Source: Epiperipatus broadwayi
Lineage: Eukaryota > Onychophora > Udeonychophora > Euonychophora > Peripatidae
Length of the DNA stretch: 64,000 nucleotides
Assembly (NCBI GenBank): GCA_028023455.1
Contig: JAQFVV010012397.1
Location: 64,001 to 128,000, forward strand
Direction of reading: 5' to 3'
A program made the position numbers and the translations under genes. Below, one piece after another: positions 1-13,178 of the stretch. Each line of letters opens with the position of its first letter. Positions within the stretch are counted from its first letter, which is position 1. Under the pieces are notes generated by a model that was not told the DNA's origin, did no database searches, and saw only the letters and a list, made by a program, of their open reading frames with translations.

Positions 1-2900
1 GGAAGACTTCAATTGATTCTTGGAGATCCATCTGTGTTGATGGATATATATTCGAGTAGAATGTTTCCTTTTCCACAGTGACTTCAAGTGCATAGAACTG
101 GCCCCTGAACATGATAAGAGTCAGCTAGGATTTTTTTAAAGGTTGTATTGATCTTTATTATTATTTATTATGCTTTCGGGCCCATTAATGTAATAATTGT
201 ATATATATATGTAAATAGTTTAAGGTTTAAGGGATCGTATAATTAAAGTTTACTTTCATGGGGGCATATTATATATATACATACACTCGTGGAAATGCAT
301 TCTCTAACAGGTAGACATAGCAGGTTGGTAGTCCCTCCTTTATTATAATAGATTCAGCTGTACTAATAAGCTATAAGTATGGGTAGCTGAGCTAAAATTC
401 TTATAAACTGATATGTCATTACATAGAGATGTGCGTTATAATTATAGACAATTTCATTAATTAAATTTAGCATCGGCATTACTTAGCTTAATATTACATT
501 TTATTGTAGCCATTATTGCCACCAGGATTGGAGGTGTACATTGTCAGGGGCTATCTCAAATATTTCATTAAATTATGATTCTCACTTGTATTAATTTATG
601 CAGAGCATCCAGTGTCTGGTATATATCTTATATGTGCTTGGTGAGTCTTCATAATAATTTAAATATATAAACATTATCATTGGATTAGATAGGGCTGTAA
701 GACAGCAGATCCCAGCCCCTAAACCCTAGTGCATCCCATATATATATACTTTCTTCATATGATGTGCCTATGGTTAAAAGCAGGAACACCCCTGTGGTCT
801 AGGACATTTATATTCATTCCATGAATCATATATTCAGATTTCAAAGCCGATCCTACTGCTCGATAGCCATTGATCCATACATAGTTAATGCAGTCCGATT
901 ATTCCTCCCTATTATGTATTGAAGCTATACATATATACACATGGAATATATATATATATATATTGTAACCAATTGGGTTACATGGTATACTCATAATAAT
1001 ATAGTGTGTGTGCGTATATATATATGGAAAATAAAGGAAAAGTAGAAATAAATACAGAATAAATTTTTGTAGATATTTTTTTTATATTTCCTAAAATAAA
1101 ATCATAATATGTAAAGGGTTAAATAATAACTCTGATTTAAAATAAAAATTGTTTTATAAATTAAACTTTTAAAAGGTCTGATAAATATTATTTGTAATTC
1201 TGATTTTGAAATTTAAATATAAGCTTGTTTTTTTGATAATTTTGAAAAAAATGTCTATTTTTGAAATCTTTAATTAATTTGTAAATTTTTATTGTCTAAA
1301 TGAAAACATGTATATGTTTTCAAAAGGATTATCACACCGTTGGTCAAATTCCAAAGATGAATGTAAAAACATGAAAATCACACTTTGATAGAAATTTCCA
1401 GTTTGTTTTCAAATGGATTAAAGTAGATTGAAAACAGCCACTGTGTTTTTGTCACCTGACCTACCCAAGTTTATAAAAGACTGATAAAAAAAAATATCAG
1501 TTATTTTTTGCTTGTAGTTTGTAAGAGTTGTCCAGAGGAGTCTGGTTGTAATATTTTAAGCAGGGGCCAACTGGGCCACTGCAAAGTCTGGATAGTGATT
1601 TTTGAAGAGAGCAATTTGGATTGTAGTTTTTTGTAAGAGCTGAACAGAACAGCTTGGCTACTAAAAATTTTTAAGTGGCAGCAATTAGCTGATCAAAATG
1701 GATAGTTGCAGTATGTTGCTGGCTGTAGCAGAGAGTTGGAAGAATAGCTACCATAAACTGATTAGCTGAAGGCAGGAACTGCTACTATTTTCCTTCACAG
1801 GAGTTTTGGTTTACTTGAAGCTGGGTCACTTCTGAATTAATAGCCTGAAAAAAAATGAGGACAAAATAGCTAGCAGAGTTATACAAAGTTCCTATGAAGA
1901 TCTAAGGACAGTCCAGTAGCTACCTTATAGTTTACTGCAGAGTTTTGACTCATGAAGTCAGGGTCACTTCAAATGGATCAACTAGCTGCTTAAATATGTT
2001 CTAGAAGACAGCTTGACAATTGCTTGGACTACAAAAGAAATCTCATGGTATGCCAACAAATTACCGGAATTATGTACTTTTACCTGATGATGACAAACCT
2101 GAAATTATATTTTTCTGCTGGACCAAAAACCAAGCTTGCCAAGAAAAAGCTTGAAGAAATTGGTGTACTTATGTTGCTGTTTATCTATACACCAGGGAAC
2201 CACAGATAAACATGTCTCGTGTATATATAAAAGAAAAAAAGAGACATTTTACATTAAGAGACCTTGATAATTAATCAACAAGTATCTGTCAAACAAAAGT
2301 TGACTTTATTTAGTTTGAAAAAAAAAAAAAGAACTTATCAACTGAAATTAAATTTTAAATTATATATTTTGTTTATATACACGTGTATGTGTGAAATTTA
2401 TGTGTTTTCCAAATGAATTAATTATGAAAAAAATATAATATTATTGTAACAAGTTGAAATAGATAAAAATCAGTGTGTGTATATACGTGCGCACTCATAT
2501 ATGTAAAATTTTAATATTTTTATTAAATGTCAATTCATCTATTGAATATTAATTGTATATACCTAAATCGCGCGTTTGTGCGCCTATACATGTAAAGTTT
2601 AATTATCTTTTTTTTTATATAATCATTTTAAGTTAATTGAAGTGTATTCCTTGTATATTATAAGACGCACGTCTGTGTACGGATATATATATGTGTTTAT
2701 AGAAAGTAATTAAGAAATAATGTAAATTGATGTAATAATGTGAATTTTGTAGTAATATTGTAAATTACAGTGTAATGACTTTTATTATTGTATACTTTTC
2801 GAAATCAGAACCCTTATAAGACCTTAATCATTTATTTTATTGTTATTAATAAACTTATATTTAATTGTTAAAAATTGTATTCCATCATCTCTTGGTCACA
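1..2900. other. AT-rich spacer, no gene recognised
   Basis: No convincing coding region on either strand. A (TA)n run near 945-962 is followed by an imperfect palindrome at 964-982 (TGTAACC, AATT, GGGTTACA). Positions 1,440-2,210 are less AT-rich and contain loosely repeated phrases (variants of 'TTTGTAAGAG' and 'GGGTCACTTC'), which suggests old repeat or transcribed non-coding DNA. The 61-codon ORF at 2,024 resembles nothing I know. An AATAAA lies at 2,848-2,853 with no gene attached. Confidence 0.6.
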
Positions 2901-5900
2901 TACAGTAATAGAGCCCATGTTCTCTGAGTTAGATTTCGGACACGGATAAATGGGGATGTGCTTAGTGCTTTGGGCATCCAGTGATGATCAATCATCATCC
3001 TGATTGGCGCAAAAGAGGATACTCTTTAAAGCCCATGCACAATTATTTTTTTTATTTTACTTTAGACTTATTAAAAATTTAATTTTATAATTGGCCAGTA
3101 CATTAATGGTAGTAAGTGGCCAAAGCATTGATGATGATCAGCATGTTTTAAATGTCCCAGCATTATTGTTCTATTTCTGATTATTGTGTATTTTAATGGA
3201 TGGGCACTAAACTTATGCATCCAAGTTATGTTTATATAATTGTCCAAGCTGGCAAAGGCTCAATAGTTAGCCTGGTCTACATAAGATCCATTTTCAATCC
3301 AGTCACAAGGTTGGCTGTTGATTTATATATTTTATTGTACTAATTTGTTTATTCCCATCAATGATGATGATGATGGATGGTTATTTCTCTCTAGTATTTA
3401 CTTATACTGATATTTACTTTATAATGCTGGTTGATAATAATTATGCTTTAGTTGCTCTTTTGAGTTAGCTTTTGATCTCTCAATGATCTCAGAGATTCTA
3501 TAATCTCATTTTACTTTTAGTATTAAATATTTTTTTACTTAAATATACTTCTTGCAAATGTTATATTAAATCATTTTATTTGAAATATTGTTGACTGAGG
3601 GTGATGATGATGTTTTCATCACCCCAGTTCAATTCTACTTTCCACCCACTTCCTATCACCCCATCCCATTACAATATATATATATATATGTGTGTGTGTT
3701 TGCTTCCCCATTCACTGTGGTTTAACTAAAGACCCTGAGTTCAACCACAATGAATGTAGACTAAATTTAAAGTAGGAAAAAATTTACGGAATGTTCGTTT
3801 TAATTTTAGAAAATAAAATGAAAAGATTTTATTTTAGATAAAGAAATAAAATTTCTAGAACTCATTGGAGAAGAAAGATTAATTAGATTAAAAAAAGAAA
3901 TAATTAAAAAGCACTAATTAAGATAAGATAGAGAACAATGGGGATTAGAATGCAAGATGGCCAACAAGTTGTGGAGATAGAGAGAGAATAGTTAGTTTCT
4001 GTGTGGCCTTTGCCTGAGTCAGTTCAACTGCTAGGACGGAAAAGTAGCACAAGATATTTTAGTGAAGAATATAGTTAACTAGTGGGTAAAAAGCTCACAC
4101 AAATAAGAGTATATTAGCTCACTGCTGTGGATTTTGAAACCACAAACATTGATAGAAACTTAAAGAATTTTCGTGCACGATAATGGAAATGGCCGAATAG
4201 ATTTTTCTCTCTCTCTCTCTCGTCGGTTTTCCTGGTTTTGCTGGAGCTGGAAAGATATAATATCAGAATGTAGAGTTAGTGATAGAACATTTCTTGCCTA
4301 ACCGAATGCCTGCTGCCAGTCATCATAATGAAGGACTAAAATCAAAATAAGCCATTGCTTGTGTAGTGCACTGTAATCTCCATAAGACTATCTAGCTAAA
4401 GATGTACGCATTTCAAATTACCGGTAATATAAATTTTTGAATTAGTGTTTGGTTTATTTTAAAATATGATAATCAACAAAACGTATATGTACATTTAGTT
4501 CTTTTATATATATATAGTTGTATGATTTAATTAGTTTTGAAACATTTCATTAAAAGCAGAATAATAAAATATTTTGTCATTTTTTTATATATAATGTATA
4601 TTACCTCGGCAGAAGAGCAAAAGTCATGCTAAATGAGATTAATGTTTTTGTTTTATTTTGTTGTAAAGGAAATCAGTAAATCGTTCTTATTTCGGTTTAT
4701 TTAATGAAAAAGCAAATTAATTGAAAGTTTTTCTTTTTTCACATTTTGCTTTTTCAATCCAAATAGGAATAGAATATGCTCATACATGTAGTCATATAAT
4801 TGAAATAACATGTATATTTAAGTGGGAGAGAGTGTTTATGAAATCTAGAAACGCTAAAGAAGTTTCATTAACAGAGGTGGGTAGAGTTGGTTAAATAGAA
4901 TTCTCGTGTCCTTTTTTTTTATTAAGCCACTAGTAACATATATATATATAAGACTATGTAAAGATCAATAATATAGGGAAATTTCCTTGTTATCTAAATT
5001 TTTATCTCAGTTTTGTTAGAGCTTTGTGTCATGAGAATTTAGATATTAGTGTTTAATTTCAGGCTTAATTTTTTTCTTTTAAACGGATTATTATTCCGTC
5101 TTAATCTTTTGTGTATTACTTTGGGAGTCAAAATATCTTTATAAACTGGGTCTTATCTCAATCTCCGTATTGGTGGGTTTATCTTACGGACGTCTCCGGC
5201 CAGAATTCCGGAAATCGTAATCGTCAAACCCATTAATGACTGGACATAAGCATTATGCTCCATTCTGAACTAGGATCACGCTCTGCAAACGAGTTCCTTC
5301 ACACCCTACTATGTTTAAGGGTCGGAGCACCATCCAGCCTCATGTCATTCTACACTCCTTATAGAGAAAAATATCTCTGCGGAAAACTATCTGCCAAGAA
5401 AAAGGAGAAAAACAGTGAATCTCTGAGTAATACCTTTAGTTAATACATTTGTTTTATTAAACCTGACTATCTTCTATGCTCAAAGCACTATGCAGAAAAC
5501 TGGTGAAAGGGGTTCAAATTTAAGTTATAGGCTATGTTTTTGTTACAGCTCCAAGAACATCTATTTAACGAGTAATTTTCTGTTGTTTTTTTTATTTTTC
5601 TTTCTCTTCCACCTCTGAGTGATCCCTTTTACTCTCTCTCTCTTCCAAAAATCATTCATCCCATGCCAAGTAAATATAATACAATTTTGTAAACTAAACC
5701 GATGTTTACTGCCTATATGTACTTATTGTCAGCCCGTTGATGCTTTCGGGTAGACCGAGAAATCAATGACCGCCTCATTACATAGTGATCTTGTGTTTTT
5801 CTTTGTATATATAATAAACTTTAATTTTTTTGTGAACAATAAATCTTTTGCTTTATTTTTAATACATTCACACATACCACTTATTCTTATTTGTAAATTC

Positions 5901-6667
5901 CTCCTTAGAGTCTTATCTCTTCCTGACCACCGGGCATACATTGAGAAGAAATTCTAGTGAGGTTATTGAGAGTAAGTCACATAGTGGCAATCTGGAGGAG
6001 TAGGTGGTTCAAACCCACTCAACCTGCATCTCTAGATTGGGTTAAAGTAGCTCTACTTTTCATACCATTACAGTATGCATCTATGCATCTAACCATAACC
6101 CTATGTTACATTATATCTATTTCAGATATCAAAAAAGGTTCCCTAGAAAAGATAAACCACATAAAGAAAATATACTTAATGTTGACCCATAATGATGTGA
6201 TAAATATTCTTGTCATTAACCTGTGGATAAATAATACGATATCCTTATTTTAATAGCTATGAATATCACCATCATCCATAATTCTATATAATTGTAAAGT
6301 CCAGTAAATAGCCTTTAACCTTAGAATGCACATAAGCAATCCACCGTATTAATATATTAATTATTAATAAACATTAATTTATAAAAAATTATTCATCTTC
6401 CTTCTCATTCTGGTCAGAATTATAAAATTAAGATTAAATAATAGTTAAGCATCTGTGCATATCCCTGAGCTGAACAGAGCTTTATAAAAAGGGGAAGATT
6501 TATGATGTCAAGAGTGCTAATTATGTAGTAGAGGCTAGGAAGCATAGGCCAGGGTTTAAACTAGGATCAGGGGGCAGTGATACCCCTATGCATGCTGGCT
6601 GAGAATGTCTGCTTGATCTTTCAGTCTTGTTAACAAAAAATAGATATTTGACCATTACAATACAAAG
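2901..6667. other. AT-rich spacer with microsatellites
   Basis: No gene recognised. It contains (TA)n(TG)n at about 3,674-3,700, directly preceded by CCCATTACAATAT, the junction seen next to several other TA runs in the window. It also holds (CT)n at about 4,204-4,221 and short ATG/ATC runs near 3,360. Short ORFs at 5,255-5,443 and 5,729-6,253 overlap each other on opposite strands and show no family motif. Confidence 0.55.
5965..6026 (+). repeat. Possible tRNA-derived SINE head
   Basis: Positions 6,003-6,019 can form a perfect tRNA-type T-arm: a 5-bp stem GGTGG/CCACT around the 7-nt loop TTCAAAC. A weak box-A-like stretch (TCACATAGTGG) lies at about 5,977-5,987. Box A and box B are too close for a real tRNA, so if this is tRNA-derived it has lost the anticodon arm. 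No second copy was seen in the window. A chance hairpin is possible. Confidence 0.25.
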
Positions 6668-7565
6668 TATTGTGAGGGTAGCTTAAAATCACACCCACAC
6701 AAACCTTAGCCACCTGAAATATTGGATTGTTTTTAATTAAGATATTAATATAAAGTAAATAATAAGTTTTGCTAGAACACTCTTAAAAAATATAAATGTA
6801 TAAATAGTTATGACAGTGTACTAATTGTATATTAAATAGTGGGAATGGTAGGTCATTTACCATAAAATCACACATATATTTTAGTAATAAAATTAATTCT
6901 AGTGTTTAATCAAAAAATATAAACATTGGAAAAGTTCATACAAATTTATATGTATATTAACAATTGTATTGTGTTGAAGATCTTGTGCATCTATAATGAA
7001 TATAAACAATGACTTTAATGATGAAAAAAATAGTCATAGCAATGGACAAAAGATCAAGTATTGTACTAAGTAACCGAGTATAAGAAGGGGATGATAATAT
7101 TATTATTATTATTTTAAAAATGAATCGATAATCACAATATTTATATAATGCAACAATAGCACATGCTGCGAATAAACAATGGGAATGACACCGGGTATAA
7201 AAAGAAAAACCAATTACGACTCCTTCTTCTTTAAAATTGTGCATTTGACATGAAAAGTCAACTTTGTTGAAGCAGTTATTTTAATAACATTTTTTTTTAC
7301 AAAATGGACACTGTTTGAATCAGCATTTCAACAAATGTCATTTGTTTATTATTTTCCATTTGAAAAAGTAAGGAAGCAAACAGAACATTTTCATACAAGC
7401 TAAATGATCAGACAAGTTTCAATAACTTATAAATTTAAAAAAAAAAAAAGTATTATGATTTTTTTTAAAAAGTTAAGCAAAAAAATTAGAACAGTTTATT
7501 CAGATAAAATTTTAAATGACAGGAATATGTTATATAGTCAATATCGCAAATAATAAATAACTCTA
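6668..7565. repeat. Dispersed repeat R3, copy 1
   Basis: About 0.9 kb that matches 21,108-21,985 in the same orientation almost throughout, starting at a GTGAGG.TAGCTTAAAATC block and ending at ATATCGCAAATAATAAATAA. It includes a (TTA)n run and a TATA-like GGGTATAAAAAG near 7,193-7,204. There is no coding potential. The flanks of the two copies differ, so this is an interspersed repeat rather than a segmental duplication of the whole area. The type is unknown; an LTR or a non-autonomous element would fit. Confidence 0.8.
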
Positions 7566-9166
7566 TTCTATAGTGTACATATTGTAATAGTATGTATATA
7601 CACACGTTGTGCAAGTGTGTGTGTATATACAAGTTACATGATTCACTTGTTCTTTTTTATTTATTAAAAAAATATAACATTTAAAAAAATATCAGAATCA
7701 ATAGTTTGAAAAAAAAAACAGAAGTTAAAATAGAAGGAAAATTTAGAGATAAGTTAGGAATTAATTAATAATTATAACTTGTCTTTCTTTTATATATTTT
7801 TATCTGTTAAAATTATTCTTCAAGAAAATGTGTTTTCAATTAAAAACAATAAAAAGTTTGTACAAAAAATAATCAGGCTGGGGATTAAAATTCCAGACTG
7901 ATTAGTGAACAATTTCTAATCTCGGTAATTAAAATTCAAAAATAGAAATAAAAAAAATGTAAAATATAATTAAATTTTGTAGAGATAAAAGGTGTTGAAG
8001 CTGGAGCAAAGGTGGGGTCAGAGTAATAAAAAAGGCACAAATTTTCTATTGTTTTCAGTTGAGAGTTATATTTCTAATTTCAGTTAAGCTCAGATAGTTA
8101 TGAATTCAGTTATGTTTAAATTAAGTTCATTTCAAGCCAGAGTAAAAGGAATGATTGGCTAGAGCTGAATGTTGTGTTCCGTCATGTTATCTACTCTTCT
8201 TCCGTGTGCGATTTAGCAAAATGCCATAACAAATTACTCTGACTCACCTTCTGCTGAAGTTTCAATCCGCTTTACTAACTTATGTGAAAATTAAGTGAAA
8301 CAGACATGCAATAGAACAAGCCATTAAAAAAAAGCTTCCTTCATATTACCAATATCTGGACCAAGAAACTAAATGGATCCGAGGAAAAGGGGGTGATCAC
8401 CCAACTACTAAGCATAACCAAGAATTGTACATACCCATATACAAAACCCAAGAACTATGCATATCTATCAAAGAAACCAAAGACTATTTGAGCCACCTAT
8501 AGAAATTTAAGATAATGTTGAAAACGCAAATAAGTTTGAAAGCTGGGCCACAAATACTAGGTAAATACTTTTGACGTCAGTATTAAAACTTTTATATTTC
8601 ATACCAAATAGAATTCGTAAATGAGCATGCAAAACTTACTAAGTGTATACTATCCATTATGTTTTATATTGAATTGTTTAAATTGTTATCTTAATATTGA
8701 TAATTAGTACCTTTTAATAAATTTGTTTAATTATTAATGCCGTTTTTTCATCTTTTTCTCTTTCTCCGTTTGTAACCAAATGTGTAGTGGTCTCATGTGA
8801 AGAACTAGCTATGGGTCAAGCACTTGAACTGTGTTAGTAGCATCTCATAGGTTCCAATCTAAGTATTGGATGGCACCCTGGATTTTAGACCCATTATAAA
8901 TTTTCCCATGGGATGTTTCACATTTCATGCAGTCAGAGAACTACTTCAGTCTGGAAAAATGACTGTTGGTTTAATATTTTATTAAATCGCAATCTTGATA
9001 TGTAAGTATTAATCATATTTACTCGCCTGCTTGAGTAATTGGTTTTAAAATGTCATTGTGCATAATAATATGTTTTCATAAAAATAAGAATAAATAATTA
9101 AAAAGTTTTAAGGAAAGTCTTGAGTTGTAAAAAGTTAAAAAAGTTTAAGAAGGACTAATAGTAATT
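7566..9166. other. AT-rich spacer, nothing recognised
   Basis: Very A/T-rich with no ORF of interest and no family match noticed. A short TG/TA tract with an inverted look lies near 7,594-7,630. Confidence 0.5.
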
Positions 9167-9200
9167 CCCATTACAATATATATATATATATTGTAATGGG
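9167..9200. repeat. 34-bp palindrome with a (TA)n core
   Basis: CCCATTACA, then an (AT)n core, then TGTAATGGG: a near-perfect inverted repeat. Its right half is the first bases of the LTR-like element starting at 9,192. Its left half looks like the 3' end of a second element of the same family, since that family ends in CCATTACA or CCGTTACA followed by ATAT. Confidence 0.7.
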
Positions 9201-10902
9201 CACACATGCCGTTACATTATTTTTTTTTTTAAAAAAAACTTGTTTTTAAAAATTAAAAGTCATCGAAACTCATATATATATAATCGCATAGATGGAAAAT
9301 TATTAAAAAAAAACTTTATTAAAAGAAAAAAAAGTATTTTAAAACTAAATTTTCAGCAAAAACTTAAAGATAAAAATGTATCTTTAAGAATGTACAAAAT
9401 TTAATTACTTCTATTGTGTAAAAGGCTAATAATGGAAATGATTATTTTTAATTAGTCTAAGTAAACTAATCTTTGGGCATCTCAAAATTTATAATTAAAG
9501 ATCAGGTAGGAAATAAAAACAATAAGAACAGAATAACCAATAAAATCCTTCAAGTAACGGACCATAGTGAAAGAATCATCATCATCATGACAACATGTTC
9601 AGTTAATCCGGAGTTTTGATATAAAAAGGAAAAGATTGGAAATAAAGTTCAGTTCCAAGAGAGTTGAAAGAGAAGGGATTGAATAGATGCACTTTCAATC
9701 TCTTAAGTTTTTCCAAAAGAAAGAAATGAAGTATCATTTTCCTATATTACGGACCCCAGGGTCCTGCAAAAAATTATACCAGTTAGAGCAAAGGACCTCC
9801 GGATAAATACCAACAGAACGGCTAACAGCACACTGGTCTCCCCAGGATGATGTGGGAATTAGAAACAACACGGGATCCAAATCACAAACAAATGTAAAGT
9901 ATGGACTTTTAAACTGTAAGAACTCTAAATAACTCATGAACTTTAAATACAAAACTTTTTCCAGTATTTAAATATAAATATGAATTCCTATTTGACAAAA
10001 CTAAATCATTCATTAATAATTATTATTATGTGTATTTTTAAATCATTTCCATTAATTTTTTTTTTGTCTTTTGAGCATTTAATATGATTTTTTTTTTTTA
10101 TTAAACTAAAATTTTAAATCATGTTAAATTTAAGCTGGATGGAGATGGCTGCATAGATTCGTAAAGTTATGTTAGTTTAAGGGAGGGTTAATCTTGGGTT
10201 ATTTGTTTCACAGTTAAATTGAGTTAATGGGCTGGATGTATTGGTGTAATAAGACAATGTAGTATGAAGATCCGCTACATGCAGGATCACATTATATGAT
10301 GCACTTATGCAAAATAGTCCCATTTCTTACTGACCATCAGAAGCTGACAGTATTCCCTGCTCCTTGGATCACCCCTTTAGCCTATGGAATGGGATGGTAA
10401 GTCGGCAAAAATGACCGCAATCCCTTCCTATGGAGTTTTTTTTAATTGTTCTTCTCGCCAGACAGACGAAGGGTTAAAAAGGAAAGTTGAATATTTTCTT
10501 TTTCGAGTACAATCTATGTAGTCTATCCATACTCGACACTCTAATAAAATATTAATTAATCCATCTGTGCGAACTTCTAAAATAAAAAGTTAAAATGTAA
10601 ATTAAATCAAATTCTAAAGTAAACATTATACTAAAATAAATAATTCTGAATTTTTTATATGTGCAAAATAAATGGTTTCTGTATATTGTTAATATAGCAG
10701 TGGCTTATTTTATTTTTTAATCTTAAAAATTATCTCTGCTGCTCCATGAGCTAGTGTCATGGGCTAATGGTCAATATAAAATAGAAATTGGATCTTAACA
10801 ATAAGTATCTGTATACTATATAAATTTTCCAGCTTTGAATGGCCTGGTGGCATCCTTGTACGGCAGTTATGGTAAGACTCTAAATACACCCAGACCATTA
10901 TA
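9192..10902 (+). mobile_element. TGTAACG-family LTR-like element (copy C)
   Basis: A 1.7-kb non-coding element starting TGTAATGGGCACACATGCCG and ending ACCATTATA, flanked on both sides by ATAT (9,188-9,191 and 10,903-10,906). This matches a 4-bp target duplication and the TG...CA terminus pattern of LTRs, though the 3' terminus here has decayed from CA to TA. It shares ordered blocks with the copies at 17,349-20,381 and 46,756-48,941: a terminal mini-palindrome, a block near 10,121-10,240, the ATCTATGTAGTCTATCCATA block, and a 3' block with GCCTGGTGGCA. No ORF. A solo LTR is the simplest reading; a non-autonomous DNA element is the alternative. Confidence 0.65.
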
Positions 10903-12095
10903 ATATATTTTTTAAATGCGAACTGCATACATATATATAGACCTGTATATATATCGCAAAATATGATATATCTTGGCTAGAATGATTAATTGTCGGTGGG
11001 TCGAGCATTTGCCCATCATAGCCATGTGAAATTAATATCTATCTGTCTACATTGAAGTGCCTGATAAGCTGGGTCCATGCATGATGGAAATCTACATGAG
11101 GAATAAAACAAAACCACCCACTGCCAATATAAATAAGTTCAGAATGTGCTATTCAGAATCAATAAGGAGTCATCAACATTTATAATGAGAAAAATGCATA
11201 AATTGTAAGAACTATTATGCAAGAAGGACTCTGATGAACAATTGTGTCTGATCATCTCGATTCATGAAATGTTGTAAATGTTATGTTTTCTTTTGTATAA
11301 ATATGTCTTTTTTTATTATTATTATCTCAGTCTTATATCTCGGAATTACTAATGATATAATTCAACAGTTTGGAACAGTCCAACATAAGAAAAGGTGAAA
11401 ATAGCAGGAGGGAAGATTGAAAAGTCTTTTTTTTTCTTTTAATAAAATTTTACGTACTTAAATGATGTTTGATTTTTCGTTTGTGGCTATGAAAGTGAGT
11501 GCTTAAACTGAGTATTTAAACAGTAAGAGTCTTTCTCTTTTAAATTAACTAAAATAACCAATGCCACAACATGACATGACCATTCATATTATTTGTTATA
11601 TGTTTTACTAATAGAATTCCTAAGATCTTTTCAATGAATAAATGACTAACCCTTTGAATTAATATTCTTTACTATTTTTTTTGCTATTATATCATGTATT
11701 GTTTCTTTATTATATTTCTCTCATGATATATAAATATGCAAAGATGATTATTTTAGATCAACACACTTCCACACTTAGAACTGCATACTGTATCTGGAGT
11801 TGCACTTAAATTTCTAATTAAGTTAGTTAGCAATCTCACTTTTATCTTATAAAATTTTCATTACTTTTGGATATATAAATGTCTATATTATATGTATCTA
11901 TCATGGGAAATAGGGGATAAGTAATTTTAAATTGCTAAGTAACAATATGATAGATGCTCATCATAGACCTTGAAGTTAAATGTATAGGAGAATATATCCA
12001 AATAATTCTTTTTCTCTTGTAAATATTTATTGAACTTTTTCCACATTGATTGACAATTTGTTATATGTTTTTATAATTTTTTTCTGTAAATAAAT

Positions 12096-12108
12096 ATTAT
12101 GAAGTTTT
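12096..12108. repeat. Target-site duplication, left (Penelope pair)
   Basis: ATTATGAAGTTTT at 12,096-12,108 is repeated exactly at 14,004-14,016. It occurs once at 28,394-28,406, in the uninterrupted R1 copy. Confidence 0.85.
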
Positions 12109-12229
12109 TTTTCCTGAAGGTTTGTGATGATGATGTTCTAGCTGTATTTTTTTATTGGACTATTTTCATCATTTAATATGTGTGCTGAATGTCTTTAGAA
12201 AAGTTTAATTTTTATTTAAATATTCCAAA

Positions 12230-12362
12230 TGCATTCAACTGTTAGTAATATCACAGCAAACAGGTTAGTATATGCACCAACTGTTAATAATATCACAGCA
12301 AACAGGTTAGTATATGCATTAACTGTTAGTAATATCACAACAAACAGGTTAGTATATGCACA
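12230..12362 (-). repeat. 42-bp minisatellite in Penelope tail, left
   Basis: Three tandem units of about 42 bp, each containing AATATCACA.CAAACAGG and TTAGTATATGCA. The repetitive 63-codon ORF on the plus strand here is a by-product. The right copy of the element has about two and a half units at 13,808-13,917. Confidence 0.85.
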
Positions 12363-12363
12363 A

Positions 12364-12403
12364 TGTTTCGAGAGTAATTTTTCTCCCCTCTTCTTCGGGT
12401 GTT
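12364..12403 (-). other. Conserved hairpin downstream of the GIY-YIG ORF, left
   Basis: On the minus strand, CCCGAAGAAGAGGGGAG pairs across an A-rich loop with CTCTC and is followed by GAAAC. The right copy at 13,762-13,805 has the same design with a longer closing stem (CAACA with TGTTG). The order of CNGAAGA, a stem and GAAAC recalls the hammerhead core that has been reported in Penelope-like elements. Here, however, the outer strands pair with each other, so a classical three-stem fold is not evident. Confidence 0.5.
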
Positions 12404-12418
12404 GCTGGCCTGACCAGT

Positions 12419-12509
12419 GACAGTACTAGCATGGGATTCGAACCAGGGTCCTTAGACTCTTGATTATTGAATTTTAAGATAACACTCTAACCAACTGAGC
12501 CATACTGCC
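12419..12509 (-). ncRNA. tRNA-like sequence in Penelope 3' region, left
   Basis: A 91-nt block that reads like a long-variable-arm tRNA. It has an acceptor stem GGCAGTA/TACTGTC (7 pairs, one G-U), a D-arm with the box-A-like TGGCTCAGTTGG, and the box B core GGTTCGAATCC. The T-stem pairs poorly and extra bases sit before the 3' acceptor strand, so it is not a functional tRNA. The ortholog in the right copy is at 13,658-13,747. A tRNA-derived SINE absorbed by the element, or an internal pol III promoter, are possible explanations. Confidence 0.6.
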
Positions 12510-12540
12510 AAAGGGAACAGTATGTAGTAATTTCATATAC

Positions 12541-13165
12541 TTATCTATGAGGTTCCTCCTGATTTCTCCACTTTTTCCTCAAAGCAAAGTTGATTAGTGG
12601 TTTCCATACATTATGTATAGTCACACTAGGTTGGCTTATGGGATTTTTTGCCATTGTCATGTGAACAGCTTCTTTAAATTTTCTTCTTTGTACCTTTTCT
12701 TCTTTATCCAATATTTTTGTATTTTCCCAATGGAATGTATGTTCATTGGTACATACATGGTCTGCTACCTTAGACACATCTGTTTTCTGTCTTCCAATCA
12801 TCAGTTTATGTTCTTGCAAGTGCTTCTGAATGGGATGGCTGGTCTCATCAATATATGTTCTTCCACATTCACATGGTATTTCATAGATGCGGTTTTTTCT
12901 TTTCAACATTTCAAGTTTAGGCTTTGTAGATGCTAGAATGCCTCGTAGTGTGGTATGGCTCTGGAAAGCTGTTCTGATGTTATACTGATTGCAGATTTTC
13001 CTTAATTTGTCTGCTATTTTTGGAATGTATGAGTACACTACAGTACCAATAATTGTCTTTTTCTCTTGATGGTTCTTTTTGTTATCTATTTAATGTTTTC
13101 TTAATAACAGCTAACGGATAACCATTTTTCATAAGAGTTTGTTCTATATAGATCTTTTCTTTTTC
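12541..13165 (-). pseudogene. Penelope-like element: linker and GIY-YIG endonuclease, left copy
   Basis: The intact frame of 165 codons (13,038 to 12,541) holds the linker between reverse transcriptase and endonuclease (SYIPKIADKLRK, then TAFQSHTTLRG). It continues into a GIY-YIG-type domain: IYEIPCECGRTYIDE and a QEHK motif. One frameshift upstream, near 13,080, the coding sequence goes on to about 13,165 (EQTLMKNGYPLAVIKKTLN), so more of the linker is present than the ORF shows. In Penelope-like elements this nuclease nicks target DNA for reverse transcription. The second G of the YIG motif is D here, and the reverse transcriptase is missing. It is a dead fragment. Confidence 0.85.
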
Positions 13166-13178
13166 CAAATCTGCAATC
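13163..13178. other. Inversion junction with microhomology
   Basis: The two Penelope copies share AAATCTGCAATCA at the point where they meet. Leftwards the sequence is coding for the minus copy (DLEKEKIYIEQ). Rightwards it is coding for the plus copy, starting further downstream in the gene. The junction therefore joins two different truncation points. Confidence 0.75.

Noticed and set aside
5255-5957. Short ORFs as host exons
   Set aside because: No domain, no matching splice phases, and overlapping frames on both strands.
12364-12403. Full hammerhead ribozyme in the Penelope tail hairpin
   Set aside because: The core strings are similar, but the bases before CNGAAGA pair directly with those after GAAAC, and an extra C breaks stem II. 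A simple hairpin explains the sequence. I kept it only as a conserved hairpin.
12229-12420. 63-codon repetitive ORF on the plus strand
   Set aside because: It is the translation of the 42-bp minisatellite, antisense to the Penelope element.
12419-12509. A functional tRNA gene (Leu-like)
   Set aside because: The T-stem is poor, extra bases lie before the acceptor strand, and the block is a fixed part of a transposon copy.
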